Below are positions 37,371 through 46,488 of a stretch of 64,000 bases of DNA, piece by piece. The DNA comes from Aureliella helgolandensis (GTDB taxonomy: Bacteria; Planctomycetota; Planctomycetia; Pirellulales; Pirellulaceae): NCBI RefSeq assembly GCF_007752135.1, contig NZ_CP036298.1, positions 7,246,501 to 7,310,500 of the forward strand, given 5' to 3'. The stretch's first letter is position 1, and each line of letters starts with the position of its first letter. The notes below the pieces were generated by a model that was not told where the DNA came from, did no database searches, and saw nothing but the letters and a program-made list of their open reading frames with translations. The position numbers were made by a program, and so were the translations under genes.

Positions 37371-37633
37371 TCAGCCTCTTTCGGCCTGCTGAACGAGTCA
37401 CACTTTATTGGATTCCAAACGCAACGGATCGCATCCCGCCGCGCGACGGCTTGTTGCAATAGTAACCCGCGACGTGAGCAAGGATAGGTGGTTACCCCAG
37501 CAGGCTGATTGGATGTGCGGCCTTCGCAGTGAACTGAATACACTCTCTTAAATCGGTAGGCTGGTGTGACATACAGCCGGCAGGCTGGCGACGCCCCGGA
37601 ATGCTAAACAATTCTGGGTTTGCCCCCCCTGCT

Positions 37634-38542
37634 CTACTGTTGCGGCATGACACGTCCCGTACTCTGGAAGTCATCAAAAATACTCTTGTCAGGAATCCGC
37701 GGTTGCTTCTTGAAAATTCGCGTGACACGCAGCGTCTTCAACAACTCCCACATTGAACCTGGTCGGTCTTCGGGTTTCTTGGCCATCATTGACCGGATCA
37801 CTGCCGTGAACTCAGGAGTAAGATTGTCGTTAGTGACCAGCGGCGACGGAATTGGAGCGGAGAGATGCTTGTTCAACAGGTCGTTGGGACTGTCGCCCGT
37901 GTACGGCAACTTGCCAGTTGCCAGCTCAAAAAAGACACACCCCAAACTGTAGATATCTGCGCGCCCATCGAGGACGTGATTGCGAATCTGCTCCGGAGAC
38001 ATATAGCTGCGAGTTCCTTGAACCGTCTTGGCCTTGCCACCAAACAACTTGCCGAGGCCCTTAGGGATCTTGCGGGAGATGGTAAAGTCAATGAGCTTGA
38101 CCTCCCCTTCCCGGCTGACCAGAAAATTGTCGGGCTTCACGTCGCAATGCACAAAGCCCTTCTCATGCATATGGAATAGTCCCTCAGCACTCTGCTGGCA
38201 GATTTTCTCCAACATGAAGGCAATCGATTCGGTTCCGCGCCGCAACGCCTGCTTCATGTTCAACTCGCTGAACAACTCCAATACGAGAAAGGGCGTATTG
38301 CTGCTCAACACGAGATCGTGCATGCGGATCACGTTCGGATGGTTCATCGCTTTCGCGATCTCAAACTCGGTCTTGAGCTGCGATAGCTCCAATTTGTCGG
38401 TGCGAAAGTCCTCGCGCAGGACTTTCAAGGCATAGCGATCGCCGGTTGCGGTCTCAATCCCCTCCCATACCTGACAAGTACTTCCCATGCGGATCAGTCG
38501 AGCTAGTCGATAAGGTCCTAAAAAGTCGCGTATCTTAGTCAT
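37634..38542 (-). CDS. Serine/threonine protein kinase, non-RD type
   Basis: A 302-residue cytoplasmic protein consisting of a kinase domain only. The ATP Lys is in YALKV, the helix-C Glu in LKTEFEIAK, and the catalytic loop reads HCDVKPDN in place of HRDLKPEN; the metal-binding motif is DFT instead of DFG, and the activation segment ends in SYMSPEQ. The catalytic Asp, Asn and metal-binding Asp remain, so activity is likely, but the missing Arg means activation does not follow the RD-kinase route. The glycine loop is also weak (RMGSTCQVWEG). No sensor domain or membrane helix is attached. Confidence 0.88.
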   Translation of the reverse strand: MTKIRDFLGPYRLARLIRMGSTCQVWEGIETATGDRYALKVLREDFRTDKLELSQLKTEFEIAKAMNHPNVIRMHDLVLSSNTPFLVLELFSELNMKQALRRGTESIAFMLEKICQQSAEGLFHMHEKGFVHCDVKPDNFLVSREGEVKLIDFTISRKIPKGLGKLFGGKAKTVQGTRSYMSPEQIRNHVLDGRADIYSLGCVFFELATGKLPYTGDSPNDLLNKHLSAPIPSPLVTNDNLTPEFTAVIRSMMAKKPEDRPGSMWELLKTLRVTRIFKKQPRIPDKSIFDDFQSTGRVMPQQ

Positions 38543-38959
38543 GCAGAATTCTTCACGGTATTGCGATTGCAGCTAAACGAGGTCGATTCCGCTGCGAATT
38601 TGTAGCGATCGGGAGGGTTAGAACCCCTCATATCATAGATGAATTCTCCCATTCGACCAAGCTGGATGCGGGGAGAGAGGGACCGGGGTGCGGGACAGGA
38701 CGCAATTCGCACGAGCCCCAAGGCCCTTTTCTACCTAAACCGCTCAATCAGATTAATTTCCCAGCCAGGCTATCCAACAGTCGCCGAATGAAAACGTCTC
38801 AGCCTGCGTACGCTCACACCCCAAACAGCCCCCTCGATCCGGCACCCCAAGGCAACCGCACGCGGGGTGGGGTTAGAATTGCGGTTAGGACGAGATTTGC
38901 CTGCCCTCGGGGGCCGTCCCCAAGCTCAACCGCGCCTTTAGACATACTCTGGCCCGGCC
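38543..38959. other. Intergenic region, 417 bp
   Basis: Between the kinase (upstream end) and the end of the glycosyltransferase gene. No gene, RNA or known repeat of the window is seen; the promoter of the kinase should be here. Confidence 0.4.
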
Positions 38960-40126
38960 CTAGGGACGCTGCTGGGGAAGCAATCGCTGATAGAGGGCGC
39001 GAATTTGGCGAGTCATCTGCTGGTGGCGGAATTGCTCGGTAAACCGGGCTGCGCCCCCCTGCCCTAGCCTGCTTCTTAACTCCGCATCCAGAGACAATTC
39101 GACAATCGCTTGCCTGAGCGGTTCGATCGATTTGGGAGGCAACAAGTAACCGGTCTGTCCCGGAAGAGCAACTTCTCGCGCTCCATCCACGTCGTAGCTC
39201 ACCACCGGCTTGCCAGCGATCAGGGCTTGAGGCAACGTCCTCGCCAACCCCTCGCGCAAACTCGTGTGAACGAGTGCATCCATGGCGCTCAAGTAGTACG
39301 GAACTCTCTCGGGCTCGACCAGTCCGGTGAAGCGAAAGTGGCCTTGCAAATGGCGTGACGCCAGTCGCGACTCCAACTGCTGCCGCAAAATCCCATCCCC
39401 CACCAGCAAGAATTTGCATTTCGGATTCTGGCGGATGGCACTCTCAGCAGCCTCGAGCAAATACTCGTGGCCCTTGAGGTGAAACAAGCGCGCGATCTTG
39501 CCAAACACCACATCGTCGTCTGCGAATCCCAACTCTTGTCGGGCCGCTTGTCGAAATTGATTGCAATCCCGAAAGGGCTCGACGTCCATGCCCGAGTAGA
39601 TGGTAGTGAATTTCTCTCGCGGGGCTACTCGGGATGCAACCATCAGATCGGTCATTGCATCCGCAACGGAGATCATGTGGTGACAGCGGCGTGCCGCCCA
39701 GCGCTCGAGACGGATGAACAAATGACGGGCCATCGCATTCTGATAGGGGTGGAACGGTGCGCCGTGGACCGTGTGCACCACTACCGGGACCCCACAACTC
39801 CAGGCTGCTGCGCGACCAAGAAATCCTCCCTTAGCACTGTGGGTATGCACGACGTCGGGATTGAACTCACGAATGCAGTCCACGAGGGCTCGGTAGGCTT
39901 GCCGATCTCGCGTCGGATGAATCGAGCGTCGCAGTTCATCGATAAACCTCAGTGGCAGCCCCCCTGCCCTCCCCTGCTCCAACAGTCGGCCTTCCGGCCC
40001 CAAGGCTGGGCCGGTGACCAACAGCACATCGTCGCCATACGCTTGCTGCAGATCCAAACAATTAAACAGCGTGTTCTCCTGAGCACCCCCTATAATCATT
40101 CGGGTAATTACATGCAGCACGCGCAT
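38960..40126 (-). CDS. Family 4 glycosyltransferase
   Basis: A 388-residue GT-B enzyme. The N-terminal domain has MRVLHVITRMIIGGAQENT, VVHTHSAKGGFLGRAAA and VHTVHGAPFHPYQ; the C-terminal domain has the nucleotide-sugar site HTSLREGLARTLPQALIAGKP and SYDVDGAREV. Such enzymes add sugars with retention of configuration in exopolysaccharide or lipid glycan assembly. Its ATG directly follows the truA stop (TAA-ATG), so it is the third gene of the asd-truA operon, an uncommon partner. Confidence 0.92.
   Translation of the reverse strand: MRVLHVITRMIIGGAQENTLFNCLDLQQAYGDDVLLVTGPALGPEGRLLEQGRAGGLPLRFIDELRRSIHPTRDRQAYRALVDCIREFNPDVVHTHSAKGGFLGRAAAWSCGVPVVVHTVHGAPFHPYQNAMARHLFIRLERWAARRCHHMISVADAMTDLMVASRVAPREKFTTIYSGMDVEPFRDCNQFRQAARQELGFADDDVVFGKIARLFHLKGHEYLLEAAESAIRQNPKCKFLLVGDGILRQQLESRLASRHLQGHFRFTGLVEPERVPYYLSAMDALVHTSLREGLARTLPQALIAGKPVVSYDVDGAREVALPGQTGYLLPPKSIEPLRQAIVELSLDAELRSRLGQGGAARFTEQFRHQQMTRQIRALYQRLLPQQRP
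39962..39974 (-). other. Two overlapping KOPS-like octamers, - orientation
   Basis: CCCTGCCC (39962-39969) and CCCTCCCC (39967-39974) are GGGCAGGG and GGGGAGGG on the - strand, pointing leftwards to the dif-like site at 36065. Their arrangement mirrors the + strand pair at 33472-33484. Confidence 0.5.
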
Positions 40127-40978
40127 TTAGAATAGTACTTCCGTCAAGAACAATCCGTGGGGGGGAGCTGTAGCTCCGGCACTGCTGCGATCCTGAGCTG
40201 CAATTACCTCCATGATCCACTCGGGCGGCTTGCGACCTACTCCAACTTGCACCAGTGTTCCGACTATATTGCGAACCATGTTGTAGAGAAATCCGTTGGC
40301 CTCAATTTCAATGGTCAGCAGCTGGCCATCCATGTAGGGTGCCGCAGAGACCGTCAAAGACCGCACGGTTCGCACCGTGCTGGAGCGTGGGCTGCCATTG
40401 GTTTGAAAGCTCGTAAAATCGTGCTTTCCTTCCAGCAGATGCGCCGCTGCTCGCATCGCGTCTACCGACACCCGCCGCCGAACCCACCAATGGGTATTGG
40501 ATTGGATCGGGTCCGATTTGCGGGAGCAATAAACCTGGTAACGATACCGCTTCCCAGTACTGTCCTTGATCGGATTGAAAGCTAGCGGGACTTCAACAGC
40601 CTCGCGGACAACGATATCCTGAGGCAGACTGATGTTCAACGCAAACGGCAACTTATCGGCCGGTGCATTCCAGTTCACCGTACGGATCACCGCTCGCTGC
40701 GCGAGGGCATGCACTCCCGTATCGGTTCGACTGCTGCCATGCACCACTACGCGCGGCTCTTTCAAGAGCTTAGAGAGAGTTTTCTCTAGCACCTGCTGGA
40801 CCGTTACATGGTCCGGCTGCAATTGCCAACCAAAGTAGTTCGCCCCGTTGTAGGCAATCGTCATCAGAAATGCGCGTTGCGTCCCTTCGGTCGATCCGGC
40901 AGGACCGGCCGCAGAGGACTCTGGAGCATCAGACGGTGGGGGCAGCGAATCCTCCCCCCCAGAACAAGAGTGGTTCAT
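40127..40978 (-). CDS. truA: tRNA pseudouridine synthase A
   Basis: A 283-residue protein. The catalytic Asp is in SSRTDTGVHA, and FALNISLPQDIVV, RYRYQVYCS and EIEANGFLYNMVRNIVGTL are conserved TruA blocks. It converts U38-40 of tRNA anticodon stems to pseudouridine. The start at 40978 overlaps the asd stop as ATGA. An N-terminal extension of about 35 residues rich in Ser/Pro/Glu precedes the usual TruA start (FLMTIAYNG). Confidence 0.95.
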   Translation of the reverse strand: MNHSCSGGEDSLPPPSDAPESSAAGPAGSTEGTQRAFLMTIAYNGANYFGWQLQPDHVTVQQVLEKTLSKLLKEPRVVVHGSSRTDTGVHALAQRAVIRTVNWNAPADKLPFALNISLPQDIVVREAVEVPLAFNPIKDSTGKRYRYQVYCSRKSDPIQSNTHWWVRRRVSVDAMRAAAHLLEGKHDFTSFQTNGSPRSSTVRTVRSLTVSAAPYMDGQLLTIEIEANGFLYNMVRNIVGTLVQVGVGRKPPEWIMEVIAAQDRSSAGATAPPHGLFLTEVLF

Positions 40979-41976
40979 CGCGCAGACAGCAACTTGCAAA
41001 TTTGAACCGCGTTGGTAGCCGCTCCCTTGCGCAAGTTGTCACTCACACACCAAAAGCTAATTCCACAGGGATGGTTCAGATCCTTGCGCACACGGCCCAC
41101 GAACACATCGGGCTGGTCGGCGCAATCGCGTGGCATGGGATAACTCTTGTTCGGCAAGTCATCGATGAGGGTCACCCCTTCAGCCGAGCGGAAAAGCTCG
41201 AAGATCTGCTCCAGCTCGAGCGGCTCTGCCGTTTCGCAATAGATCGATTCACTATGCCCGATCAACACCGGCACACGAACGCAGGTTGCATTGACTGCAA
41301 TGGAGTCATCCTCAAAGATTTTATGGGTCTCCAAGACCATCTTCATTTCTTCGGATGTGAACCCCGCATGCTTGTGCGAGCCGATCTGAGGAATCAAGTT
41401 AAGGGCGATATCGTGCTGGAAGATTGCAGCAGAACCGGTTTGTCCGGACAAACGTGACTGCGTGTTGTTGAGCAGTTCTTGCTGAGCCGCTAAACCAGCA
41501 CCACTGACCGCTTGGTAAGTACTGACCACCACTCTTTTCAGCCCGGCCGCTTGGCGCAGTGGATGGAGCGCAACCACCATTTGTGTCGTACTGCAGTTGG
41601 GGCTGGCAATAATGCCTTGATGTTTGGCAATTGCTTGCGGATTGACCTCTGGAATAACGAGGGGGACCCTGGGGTCCATCCGGTAAAAGGCGCTTTCGTC
41701 GACGACGACCGCTCCACGCTCAACCGCCCAGGGAACGCATTCGGCCGCGACTTCATCGGGCGTACTGGCAATAACGACATCCACCCCCTCAAAGGCGGCA
41801 GGTTCCATCAGCTCGACTGTAATGTCTTGGCCCGCGACCTGGACAGTCTTACCAGCCGAGCGCGAGGACGCGAGCAGCTTCAGCGCTTCGTACTGCACCC
41901 CCTGCTTTTGGATTTCCTCCAATACGATTTGCCCCACAGCCCCAGTCGCACCCACCACTGCCAATGTCTTGATCAC
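40975..41976 (-). CDS. asd: Aspartate-semialdehyde dehydrogenase
   Basis: A 333-residue protein with the NADP-binding motif VVGATGAVGQIVLEE, catalytic Cys in ASPNCSTTQM, and FTSEEMKMVLET. It reduces aspartyl phosphate to the semialdehyde that feeds lysine, diaminopimelate, methionine and threonine synthesis. It heads the operon asd-truA-glycosyltransferase, with a 4-bp overlap to truA. Confidence 0.96.
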   Translation of the reverse strand: MIKTLAVVGATGAVGQIVLEEIQKQGVQYEALKLLASSRSAGKTVQVAGQDITVELMEPAAFEGVDVVIASTPDEVAAECVPWAVERGAVVVDESAFYRMDPRVPLVIPEVNPQAIAKHQGIIASPNCSTTQMVVALHPLRQAAGLKRVVVSTYQAVSGAGLAAQQELLNNTQSRLSGQTGSAAIFQHDIALNLIPQIGSHKHAGFTSEEMKMVLETHKIFEDDSIAVNATCVRVPVLIGHSESIYCETAEPLELEQIFELFRSAEGVTLIDDLPNKSYPMPRDCADQPDVFVGRVRKDLNHPCGISFWCVSDNLRKGAATNAVQICKLLSAR

Positions 41977-42230
41977 GATTACCTAGTCCGCCTTCCAATG
42001 GGAAATTACTTCAGCCCCTGCCTTTTTCTGTCGAATTATGACAAGCCGCTAGTTTAATCGGCATGGGATAAATAGGACAGTCAGGCTACCTGAGTTCCCT
42101 GCTAGGCTAGGTATCGATGGGATTGTGGCCAATTTGGCCACAACAGCTCGTCAAAAGAGTACCCCGCCGCCTAACGAGCCGTTGAAATAGTGCCCTCCCC
42201 CGCGTGAGCAAGCTTGGGTGGAAGAACTGA

Positions 42231-42470
42231 AAGGCAAAACGCCCCTACTAGCTGTCCTCTTCACTTTTTCTGTCTCCATCTTTCTGTCCATTCCTCTTCC
42301 CCTTGCGTCCTAGCAGCTTTGCGCGCATCCCGCAGGCCGTTTCAGTTTTCACGCAACGGCGCAAAGCAGAGAAAAGCGGCTGCCATTCTACCGCACATCA
42401 ACTGCAGGCGATCCGCCAATCCGCCGCCTCGTTGATGTTCAGCACATCAATTTGCGTTGGATCTTTAGAG
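42231..42470 (+). repeat. Copy 1 of a ~240-bp intergenic block
   Basis: Shares long runs with the block at 42555-42797, for example TCTCCATCTTTCTGTCCATT, GGCCGTTTCAGTTTTCACGC and CGCCGCCTCGTTGATGTTCA. Contains the GCAAAG/TTTGCG type sequence common between genes in related bacteria. Confidence 0.85.
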
Positions 42471-42554
42471 CCCGGGGAACATGCTACTGGCGCTGGAGTA
42501 CCTGGCGACTAACGGGAGGTTGACAGGAAAATGGAGGCAGGAAGATGGGAGAAC

Positions 42555-42797
42555 AGAAAGACAACACTCCCCTGCTAACTGCCCTTTCACTATTTTCCAG
42601 TCTCCATCTTTCTGTCCATTCCTCTTCCCTTTGCGTCCTAGCGGCTTTGCGCGCAACCCACAGGCCGTTTCAGTTTTCACGCAAAGACGCAAAGAGAAGA
42701 AAAAGGCTGCCAATCTACCGCACATTAACTGGGGCGATCCGCCAAGCCGCCGCCTCGTTGATGTTCAGCACATCTGCTCGCGTTGGATCTTTAGCGA
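42555..42797 (+). repeat. Copy 2 of the ~240-bp intergenic block
   Basis: Direct repeat of 42231-42470 at about 85% identity by eye, separated by some 85 bp. The last bases of the window (63980-64000, TTTTTCTGTCTCCAGCTTTC) look like the start of a further copy. Confidence 0.85.
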
Positions 42798-43164
42798 GAA
42801 AATCGCGGCCTGGGGACTCCTGGGACTCGCTTTCGTCACCCCAGGCACCATGCAATCGCGACTCCGCAGCTGGCCGGGCTTGTTGAAAACACGCCGCTGC
42901 GCGAGCAAGGATGGTTGCTGCTGCACAGCAACTAGGGTACTACCTACGCGTTTCAACTCAAAACGCTACTAAATAGATCAACAGCCTTTCCAACACCTGC
43001 CCTTCACAGCTTGCATCCTGGGGAGCCGCACAGCTCCGGCCGGGAGTCCGCAAAAGTACAGTCAGCCCCCCCATTTTCGCGCACTACTGGGGTTGACTCC
43101 CCCTGCTATCTGGCGTGCACTGTGTACATCCGCCAGCTTCCTAACTTCCCATCGAGGCACATCA

Positions 43165-45414
43165 ATGCGTCTTCAGCACTCTACGAGTCCCCGGATCCTT
43201 CGCCGGCGAACCTCAAATAGCATCACACGAGCTACCCGACTGCTGCGGACCGAGCAATTAGACGCGCGGATAACTTTGTCGGGAACCCCCTTCGACCTAT
43301 CGGGAATCACGACAACCCTGTGGGTTGATCAGCAAGCTCAAGTTGCCCAACCGACAGGCGCCCCAACCTCTCCCTTTGCTGAAATTTCCTCTGCGGTCGC
43401 TTTGGCCGGGCCAGGCACGGAGATCGTCGTCAGGGATGGTGTTTACCGCGAGGAACTTCGCTTACCGGCTGGTACGGCAACAGCCCCCGTGGTTCTGCGA
43501 GCTGCCGACGGGGCAACTCCCATCCTCAGCGGCTCCGACTTGATTGACGGCTGGACCTCTCTAGGGGGAGGCGTCTACGAAACGACGATTTCCTGGGAGC
43601 CAACCGCGTTGTACATCGGCGGAGAAGAAGCTACCAACGCGCGTCATCCCGACGATGGCTGGTGGACTGTCGACACACTGGGCGAGAGTTCCTTCGTCGA
43701 CTCAGCCTTAATTGGACTCGAGGCCAACTTAGTCGGAAGCGAGTTCTTCGTATGGACCACGCATGGCAACACGCAATTCACGGTGCCGATCACTGGGTTT
43801 GATTCGTCGACTGGCACGATAACCTACGACTCCCCCAGTCAGTACCTGCAACTCGCCGCCGGGGACAGCTATTGGCTGCAAAACGATAGTGCCTTGGTCT
43901 CCCAAGCTGGAGAATGGGCCTGGGAGACGATTGATGGCTCAACACATATTGTTGTTCAGGTAGAAGGTCCTGCAGACCTTGCGCAAATTGAATCACCACG
44001 GCGACGCGATGGGATTCAAGCAAGCCAGTTTTCGCTAGTGGAAGGTTTCTCCGTCCGACAGTTTGAACGGTACGGTGTAGATATGACTGGAGCCAATTCG
44101 GTCACCATTGCCACCTCTATCGTTGAACAAAATGGAAAGGCTGGCGTATGGATGCGTGGGGCCACAAACCTGCTGATTGAAGGAAACCAAATCGTCGAGA
44201 ATCAGTATGGCATGATTGCAAACGACAGTCGTCATATTCAAGTTGTAAATAATGAAGTTGCCTACAACGCGGTCGACGGCATCATCATTTCCTGGGGCAG
44301 TACCGATGTCCTGATCGAAGCGAACTACATCCACCACCATCTCGACTGGGGGCATCCCGATGGAATTCAGCTCTATCGTGACGTCTCAAACGTTAGGATT
44401 ATTGACAACGTAATTGCCGCCAACGGGCAAAGCATGCACATCCAGGAAGCTGATGATGTGAGCCTATCAGGCAACACTATCTACGGCTCCAGCGGCTATC
44501 TCGTTTCGTTGTTTGCTACCAATAGCAGTGTGGATGGCAATACTCTCGCCTTTTCAGGCTACGGTCTACTTCGCCTGCCGCCAGAAGAACTGTCGATAAC
44601 AAGCAACGTTTTTAATGTCGGGCATGGCAAACCTGCCTATGTGTCGCATGAAGCATTGCAGTATGAAGCAGACGAGAACCTCTACTGGAATTCTTCGAGA
44701 GCATTAAATCCAATGTTCCTCAGAACGGCTGAAGGCTGGCAACGCAATTGGGATCAATATCAATCGGGTAACGAGCATGATCAAAATTCAGCTTATGGTA
44801 ATCCCGAACATATTAACGCTCCGATTGCGTTCGATTCTGCCAAATCGCGTGAATCAACCCACTCAGTTCTCGCACTCAATACCCATGAAGTGCTGTTCGA
44901 AGTTGGTGATTTCGTCGAAGTGAATTTTGACGGAGTCCAACGCCAAATCACCGCCAAGTCTGCCGATAGAATCACCATATTTCCTCCGCTCGAAGAGCTC
45001 ACCCGAACGACACTCGTCGCCAATTGGGGCACGAACAGCAACTTCAATCTAGACTTACGAACTTCACCAAGCAGTCCCCTGCCAACAGCCGGTTCAACGC
45101 TGAATATAGGATTATTTCAATCAAGGCAGTATGGAGCCCCCCTGCCTGCCCCGGCAATGTTCTCCAGCACGGTCCTCCACGAACCTCAGAACCTCACTTC
45201 CGAAACATCACACGCGACTGCCCTCCAACCAAGCCCGTCGCGGGCGACTCTGCAAGCGACGGAGCGACGGGCGTTGCTCTCCCTTTCCGGCAGTCCAGCG
45301 AAGCAATCAGCCTTCGTGTCTCCGAGTCCTGCAGAAGATTCTAGTATCAGCCAAACGGATAGCGTCGACATCGCACTGCTTTCCCTGTTCGAGCAAGTGG
45401 ACGCGACCAAGTAG
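43165..45414 (+). CDS. Secreted right-handed parallel beta-helix protein with LEPR-XLL-like N-terminus
   Basis: A 749-residue protein. The N-terminus has RATRLLRTEQLDARITLSG, which fits the LEPR-XLL pattern (LRxExLExRxLLS) that planctomycetes use at the start of large exported proteins. Residues about 50-100 resemble the Pel/DUF1565-type start (FAEISSAVALAGPGTEIVVRDGVYREEL), and about 290-460 form NosD/pectate-lyase-like helix coils with repeated N-V-I patterns (VEGFSVRQFERYGV, GNQIVENQYGMI, NNEVAYNAVDGI). It may bind or cleave polysaccharide. It is the only intact non-mobile + strand gene right of the dif-like site, and lies among repeats, which hints at transfer. Confidence 0.82.
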   Translation: MRLQHSTSPRILRRRTSNSITRATRLLRTEQLDARITLSGTPFDLSGITTTLWVDQQAQVAQPTGAPTSPFAEISSAVALAGPGTEIVVRDGVYREELRLPAGTATAPVVLRAADGATPILSGSDLIDGWTSLGGGVYETTISWEPTALYIGGEEATNARHPDDGWWTVDTLGESSFVDSALIGLEANLVGSEFFVWTTHGNTQFTVPITGFDSSTGTITYDSPSQYLQLAAGDSYWLQNDSALVSQAGEWAWETIDGSTHIVVQVEGPADLAQIESPRRRDGIQASQFSLVEGFSVRQFERYGVDMTGANSVTIATSIVEQNGKAGVWMRGATNLLIEGNQIVENQYGMIANDSRHIQVVNNEVAYNAVDGIIISWGSTDVLIEANYIHHHLDWGHPDGIQLYRDVSNVRIIDNVIAANGQSMHIQEADDVSLSGNTIYGSSGYLVSLFATNSSVDGNTLAFSGYGLLRLPPEELSITSNVFNVGHGKPAYVSHEALQYEADENLYWNSSRALNPMFLRTAEGWQRNWDQYQSGNEHDQNSAYGNPEHINAPIAFDSAKSRESTHSVLALNTHEVLFEVGDFVEVNFDGVQRQITAKSADRITIFPPLEELTRTTLVANWGTNSNFNLDLRTSPSSPLPTAGSTLNIGLFQSRQYGAPLPAPAMFSSTVLHEPQNLTSETSHATALQPSPSRATLQATERRALLSLSGSPAKQSAFVSPSPAEDSSISQTDSVDIALLSLFEQVDATK

Positions 45415-45453
45415 TCGGCTACCACCGAATCCCCCCGAGCGCCGAGCAAAAAA

Positions 45454-45503
45454 GCGACGACAAGACGCAGCACTCCCCATTGACTGCGATGACTCGTCAT
45501 CGC
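45454..45503 (+). repeat. Triple-palindrome 50-bp element, copy 1
   Basis: A degenerate first palindrome (GCGACGACAAGACGCAGC, 45454-45471), a 14-bp spacer ACTCCCCATTGACT, and a perfect second palindrome GCGATGACTCGTCATCGC (45486-45503; 8-bp arms, 2-bp centre). Confidence 0.8.
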
Positions 45504-45626
45504 TTTGGAGTGGACGGGTGGGCGGTTGCAGATATGCCACCGAACGGGCGATCTCCAGCAAAACAAGATCTGCTCTCGGGCGGGACTGGCCGTCACTGAC
45601 AAATCCCCTGGCCGCCGGGCAAGAAA

Positions 45627-45676
45627 GCTGCGACAAGTCGCAGCACTCCATATGGACTGCGATGACTCGTCATCGC
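45627..45676 (+). repeat. Triple-palindrome 50-bp element, copy 2
   Basis: Palindrome B GCTGCGACAAGTCGCAGC (45627-45644), spacer ACTCCATATGGACT with a central CCATATGG palindrome, and palindrome A GCGATGACTCGTCATCGC (45659-45676). All arms pair perfectly. The B arms differ from copy 49884 by a compensating A-T to G-C change. Confidence 0.9.
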
Positions 45677-45799
45677 TTTGGAGCAATTGCTTGGGCCAGA
45701 GCAGTTAAACCACCGAGCGGTTGATCGTGTCCAATCGAAGCTTTTCCCTCAGTCCATGCTCGCCGGCGTTGGCCAATCTACCGGCTGCCGGGCAAGAAA

Positions 45800-45817
45800 G
45801 CCACGACAAGACGCAGC
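45800..45817 (+). repeat. Partial element: degenerate palindrome B only
   Basis: GCCACGACAAGACGCAGC preceded by the usual CCGGGCAAGAAA and followed by ACTCCATATGG, after which the similarity to the element stops. Confidence 0.7.
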
Positions 45818-46488
45818 ACTCCATATGGCGGTTCCAACGCAACGGCACACACCACCATGATTGCTAGCAAGGCTACTCAAGTGGACTACTGTGTGTATGT
45901 CATCTGTTTGCATTCATGGGGCGTTCTGCTTTAAAATGCGTGTGGTTACTCGTGACGCACGCAGACACATGGAGGATTGAAAATGCTCAATTCACACTCC
46001 AGCGGAAGCGACTTTTCGGGGAATGGATCGTGCGATGCGCGGTTGCAGAAATTGATTGCTAGGCTTCGAGGTCTGACCACCCCTGAACTTAACCAGCTTG
46101 AGCAGCTGCTTTCGGATTTAGAAGCCAAGCGATTGGACTCGAAACCGAGTGGCTCTGCACGCCCCATAAGTTTAGAAATTCGCAATTCAGATTCGAAGTC
46201 ACTTGATTGGCCCCATGCACCAATCCATCGCATCGCGGAAGCAGGAACATACTTTGTTACCAGCGGAACTTACGGGAAACAGCACTTCTTTCGTTCCCCT
46301 ACCAGCCTATCCGCCCTCCAGCAAGAGTTGTTGGCGAAAGCAAAGCAATACGGCTGGCAACTTGAAGCCTGGGCCTGTTTTTCCAATCACTACCACTTCG
46401 TTGCACACAGTGAAGCAAATGCTACAAAGCTGGATGTATACCTGACACATCTTCATGCCGACACCGCTCGAAAGCTCAACGAACTAGA

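Larger units (their letters stand above)
41977..43164. other. Long non-coding region with duplicated block
   Basis: The 1188-bp gap between asd and the beta-helix gene holds a degenerate member of the GAGCAAGG repeat family (about 42160-42215), two direct copies of a roughly 240-bp block, and another GAGCAAGGATGGTTGC copy at about 42903. Open frames inside are not convincing. Confidence 0.6.
45415..45982. other. Repeat-rich leader region upstream of the RAYT gene
   Basis: 568 bp without genes. It holds two complete triple-palindrome elements (45454-45503, 45627-45676), one partial (45800-45817), and shared flanking segments such as CAAGATCTGCTCTCGGGCGG that recur at 48690. GGAGG (45971-45975) is the ribosome binding site of the RAYT. 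Confidence 0.7.

Noticed and set aside
45131-45724. 197-codon open frame over the end of the beta-helix gene and the palindromes
   Set aside because: It is out of frame with the real gene and its second half translates the 50-bp elements.
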